DNA of 64,000 nt from Paenibacillus agri. Its GTDB lineage: Bacteria; Bacillota; Bacilli; Paenibacillales; Paenibacillaceae. Below are positions 61,206 through 64,000 of the stretch, piece by piece. Numbering within the stretch: the first letter of the stretch is position 1; every line of letters starts with the position of its first letter. Location: contig NZ_JABWCS010000194.1 of NCBI RefSeq assembly GCF_013359945.1, forward strand, positions 1-64,000. Reading direction: 5' to 3'. A program made the translations under genes and the position numbers. Under the pieces are notes generated by a model, which was not told the DNA's origin, searched no databases, and was given only the letters and a program-made list of their open reading frames with translations.

Positions 61206-62429
61206 TTATGGACGCACCAATGTTCCGTCAGCCTTGCGGTCCAGTGGATACGGACGGTGATATCGGCTCACATTCCATGAATCTCCCAGCAGCCCCTGCG
61301 CTTTCACTTCATCCAGATCAAGGCCCAGTCCAGGTTTATTGGATGGATACAGATATCCGCCTTCTCTGATAATGTGTCCCGGGAAAGCCTCCAGTTCGTG
61401 ATCTTTGAAATGGTTGACCTCTTGAATACCGAAGTTCCAAAGTGCCATATCCAGGTGGACTGCAGCCGCCTGGTTAACGGGATCATTCTCTCCGCCTTCC
61501 TGCCAGGCCGTGCGGACACCATAGGCCTCACCAAGTGCAGCAATCTTGCGGCAGGCACTAATTCCACCAGCCTTGGATACTCTCACTCGGATAAAATCAA
61601 TCAGCTTTTCCTGAATCAGTCCGGTCCATTCCTGCGGATTCACGAACAACTCTCCCACCGCCTGCGGCGTCGCACTCTGCTGGCGCAGTTGCCGATACCA
61701 ACCGATCTGTTCCGGTGGAAGGGCATCTTCCAGGAAGAACAATCCATAGGGCTCCAGCCGCTTCGACAACTGAATGGCATGAATCGGAGACAGATGTTCA
61801 TGTACATCATGCGTGTATTGAATCCCTGTGCCGAATTCCACACGCAGCTTCTCGAACATGTCCGGGATGGTATTCAGATACGTATGCTCATCAAATACAG
61901 GACCACTGCTCCAGGACTGGCGTGGCAGCTTCGCTTCCTTGCCGCTGACAAAGCCCCCGCCACCGTAACCGCCCATTTGAACACGAATCACCGTATAGCC
62001 TTCTTCTATAAAACGCTGGACATCCTCCTTAAGCTCGTTGATATCCGCACCTCCAGCATGTCCGTAGCATGGTACTGCCGACCGGCAGGCTCCACCGAGC
62101 AGCTGATAGACCGGGAGGTTTGCTTCCTTGCCCTTGATATCCCACAAGGCCATATCAATTCCGCCTATAGCGGTATTGAGGATTGCCCCGTTTCTCCAGT
62201 ACCCGCTCATATGCATCAGATGCCACAAGTCTTCTATATTGGAAGCCTCCCGCCCAATAAGCAGCGGACCTAACAATTGCTCAATAACTTGCACCACTGC
62301 CTCAGGATTATAGAGATCAGAGGCGGAGCCCAGTCCATATAGACCGTCCTGATCCGTGGATACCTTCACAATCGTCCAACTTCCATCATGCCTGGTGCGG
62401 ATGCATTCGATACGTGTAATTTTTGCCAT
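61206..62429 (-). CDS. Enolase-superfamily sugar-acid dehydratase (ManD/RspA-like)
   Basis: A 407-residue protein of the mandelate racemase subgroup. The N-terminal capping domain is followed by a barrel with metal ligands in YTHDVHEHLSP, FFLEDALPPEQ and VGELFVNPQEW, the spacing seen in D-mannonate dehydratases of the ManD type. The C-terminal strand reads WQEGGENDPVNQAA instead of the usual HGPxD-type motif, so substrate may differ (mannonate, gluconate or another aldonate). ATG 62429 has GAGGGA upstream. Confidence 0.88.
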   Translation of the reverse strand: MAKITRIECIRTRHDGSWTIVKVSTDQDGLYGLGSASDLYNPEAVVQVIEQLLGPLLIGREASNIEDLWHLMHMSGYWRNGAILNTAIGGIDMALWDIKGKEANLPVYQLLGGACRSAVPCYGHAGGADINELKEDVQRFIEEGYTVIRVQMGGYGGGGFVSGKEAKLPRQSWSSGPVFDEHTYLNTIPDMFEKLRVEFGTGIQYTHDVHEHLSPIHAIQLSKRLEPYGLFFLEDALPPEQIGWYRQLRQQSATPQAVGELFVNPQEWTGLIQEKLIDFIRVRVSKAGGISACRKIAALGEAYGVRTAWQEGGENDPVNQAAAVHLDMALWNFGIQEVNHFKDHELEAFPGHIIREGGYLYPSNKPGLGLDLDEVKAQGLLGDSWNVSRYHRPYPLDRKADGTLVRP

Positions 62430-62644
62430 CAGATCACCATCCCTCTTTTGTGTCGTGTCTATTTTAATGCAATCTTCCGCACATCCAAACAGGGCATTAT
62501 TAAACTTTCCATCCCATTTCTATCCTTCTCCTGTAACCACCCCTCTGGCTTTACCTGGGAATTTGTTGTATGTTAAAATTCAAAGTAAATAGATCACTCT
62601 TTAAGCAATTACCAAAACTAATACTCAGGGGAGAAGGCGCTATA

Positions 62645-64000
62645 ATGGCAGAGAAAAAAGCAGTACAAGTAACCGGATGGAATTTCGATAACAGTTATGC
62701 CGCTCTTCCAGAAATGCTTTTTACCAGACAGCATCCAACCCCTGTACGAGACCCTAAATTGGCCATTGTGAACCATGCGCTGGCCTCATCCTTAGGCTTG
62801 AACTCCGAATATCTGGAGAGCAGTGACGGGCTGGCGGAACTCGCCGGTAATGAGGTGCCTGAAGGTTCCTCACCGCTAGCACAAGCATACGCCGGACATC
62901 AATTCGGACGTTTCAACATGCTGGGCGATGGACGGGCACTTCTTCTTGGGGAACAGATTACTCCTTCCGGAGAACGATTTGATATTCAGCTTAAAGGCTC
63001 AGGCCAGACTCCCTACTCCCGCGCAGGAGACGGGCGGGCCGCACTCGGACCGATGCTACGTGAATATATCATCAGTGAAGCCATGTACGCACTTGGCATT
63101 CCGACGACAAGAAGCTTAGCGGTTGTAGCGACCGGCCAGAATATCACCCGTGAAACCGAGCTGCCAGGTGCTGTTCTGACCCGGATTGCAGCCAGCTACC
63201 TGCGAGTAGGTACCTTTCAATATGTTGCAAAATGGGGCACGATCGAAGATCTCCGCACATTAGCTGACTATACCTTGCATAGACACTACCCTGAAGCGGA
63301 AAAGGAAGGGAACCGTTATCTTGCTCTGCTGCAGGGTATCATTCAACGACAAGCTTCATTAATTGCGCAATGGCAGCTTGTTGGTTTTATCCACGGGGTT
63401 ATGAACACAGACAACATAGCTCTTAGCGGCGAAACTATTGACTATGGTCCTTGCGCCTTCTTGGATACTTATGATCTCGGCACGGTATTCAGCTCTATCG
63501 ACACCGGTGGCCGCTATGCTTTTGGCAACCAGCCCAATATTGCCGCATGGGATCTGGCCAGATTTGCGGAAACGCTACTGCCCCTGCTGCATGATGATCC
63601 GGAGCAAGCCGTTAAGCTCGGAGAAGAAGCCATTTCCCAGTTCGCTGTACTCTTTGATAAGCATTGGCTTTCCGGTATGAGAGCGAAGCTGGGCTTCTTT
63701 AATGAAGAGTCTCAGGATGAGGCGCTGATCGAAGATTTGCTAGGGATGATGCAGAAGCAGGGTGCGGACTACACCAACACCTTCTTGGCATTGACTAACG
63801 ACAAGCTGGAAGATACCGTCTTATCTGGCACAACGGAGTTTGCGGAATGGGTAGAGCGGTGGAAAGCAAGAAAAAGCAGACAACCGGAATCAGACGCCGC
63901 TTCCCAGGAGCTGATGCGAAAGACTAATCCGGCAGTCATTCCCCGCAATCACAGAGTTGAAGAAGCGTTGGAAGCTGCAGTGACGCGCGGTGACTATTCT
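62645..64000 (+). CDS. selO: Protein adenylyltransferase SelO (YdiU), partial
   Basis: 452 codons are present; the gene continues beyond the window (family length about 490). SelO is a pseudokinase-fold enzyme that transfers AMP to Ser, Thr and Tyr of target proteins in redox stress. Visible motifs are [68 protein letters not shown] with the catalytic Asp, and [13 protein letters not shown] 62645 follows an AGGGGAG site. It is divergent from the sugar-acid cluster. Confidence 0.95.
   Translation, partial: MAEKKAVQVTGWNFDNSYAALPEMLFTRQHPTPVRDPKLAIVNHALASSLGLNSEYLESSDGLAELAGNEVPEGSSPLAQAYAGHQFGRFNMLGDGRALLLGEQITPSGERFDIQLKGSGQTPYSRAGDGRAALGPMLREYIISEAMYALGIPTTRSLAVVATGQNITRETELPGAVLTRIAASYLRVGTFQYVAKWGTIEDLRTLADYTLHRHYPEAEKEGNRYLALLQGIIQRQASLIAQWQLVGFIHGVMNTDNIALSGETIDYGPCAFLDTYDLGTVFSSIDTGGRYAFGNQPNIAAWDLARFAETLLPLLHDDPEQAVKLGEEAISQFAVLFDKHWLSGMRAKLGFFNEESQDEALIEDLLGMMQKQGADYTNTFLALTNDKLEDTVLSGTTEFAEWVERWKARKSRQPESDAASQELMRKTNPAVIPRNHRVEEALEAAVTRGDYS

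Overview
The window looks like a chromosomal segment of a Paenibacillus-type, endospore-forming Firmicute. It carries sporulation genes (spoVB, bofC, a SpoIID/LytB-domain protein), AGGAGG-type ribosome binding sites, frequent GTG and TTG starts and a T-box leader. Its core gene order, ruvC-ruvA-ruvB / queA-tgt-yajC-secD-secF / comN-spoVB / recJ-apt-relA-dtd-hisS-aspS-tcdA / rarA, is the arrangement known around relA in Bacillus subtilis. No CRISPR array, prophage, rRNA or tRNA gene was seen.

Layout. (1) 1-9300 is accessory: the 5' end of a group II intron, a MerR-controlled MFS/aldo-keto reductase module, degraded methyltransferase, GNAT and SDR remnants, a MerR/patatin pair, an ECF sigma factor with its likely anti-sigma factor, and a DHA2 efflux pump with a divergent TetR regulator. 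(2) 9392-20522 runs from rarA to tcdA. It is split by chrA, a CD3324-type regulator, a methyltransferase-TPR protein, helD and an AzgA-type purine permease, and is rich in dispersed and tandem repeats. (3) 20589-36839 is the translation, stringent-response, recombination and secretion block: T-box-hisS-aspS, relA-dtd, a uracil-type permease, apt, recJ, a CDF exporter and secDF. (4) 37063-50816 holds comN, spoVB, membrane proteins, yajC-tgt-queA-spoIID-like-ruvBAC, bofC and fabV. (5) 50912-53165 holds an Rrf2 regulator, a YebC-family regulator, gene fragments and a small membrane protein. (6) 53392-62429 is a uronate and plant-polysaccharide cluster: uxaC, uxuA, a GntR regulator, GH43, GH71/99-like, an NAD-dependent dehydrogenase and an enolase-superfamily dehydratase. 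(7) selO starts at 62645 and runs off the window.

How the parts work together. In the left arm, the MFS and aldo-keto reductase promoters share the same dyad and the 19-bp spacer typical of MerR activation, so one MerR protein probably switches both on. In the sugar cluster, uronates would be released by the extracytoplasmic and cytoplasmic glycosidases, isomerised by UxaC and dehydrated by UxuA, probably under the GntR protein through a 20-bp palindrome at uxuA. No transporter or KDG kinase/aldolase is present in the window.

I found no clearly new multi-gene system. The best candidates for something undescribed are small: a folded leader with a 19-codon ORF at 24230-24432, terminator-like hairpins in the relA leader, a T-box upstream of hisS whose specifier reads as Asp, and several intergenic repeat families. 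All calls come from reading the sequence; no searches were run.
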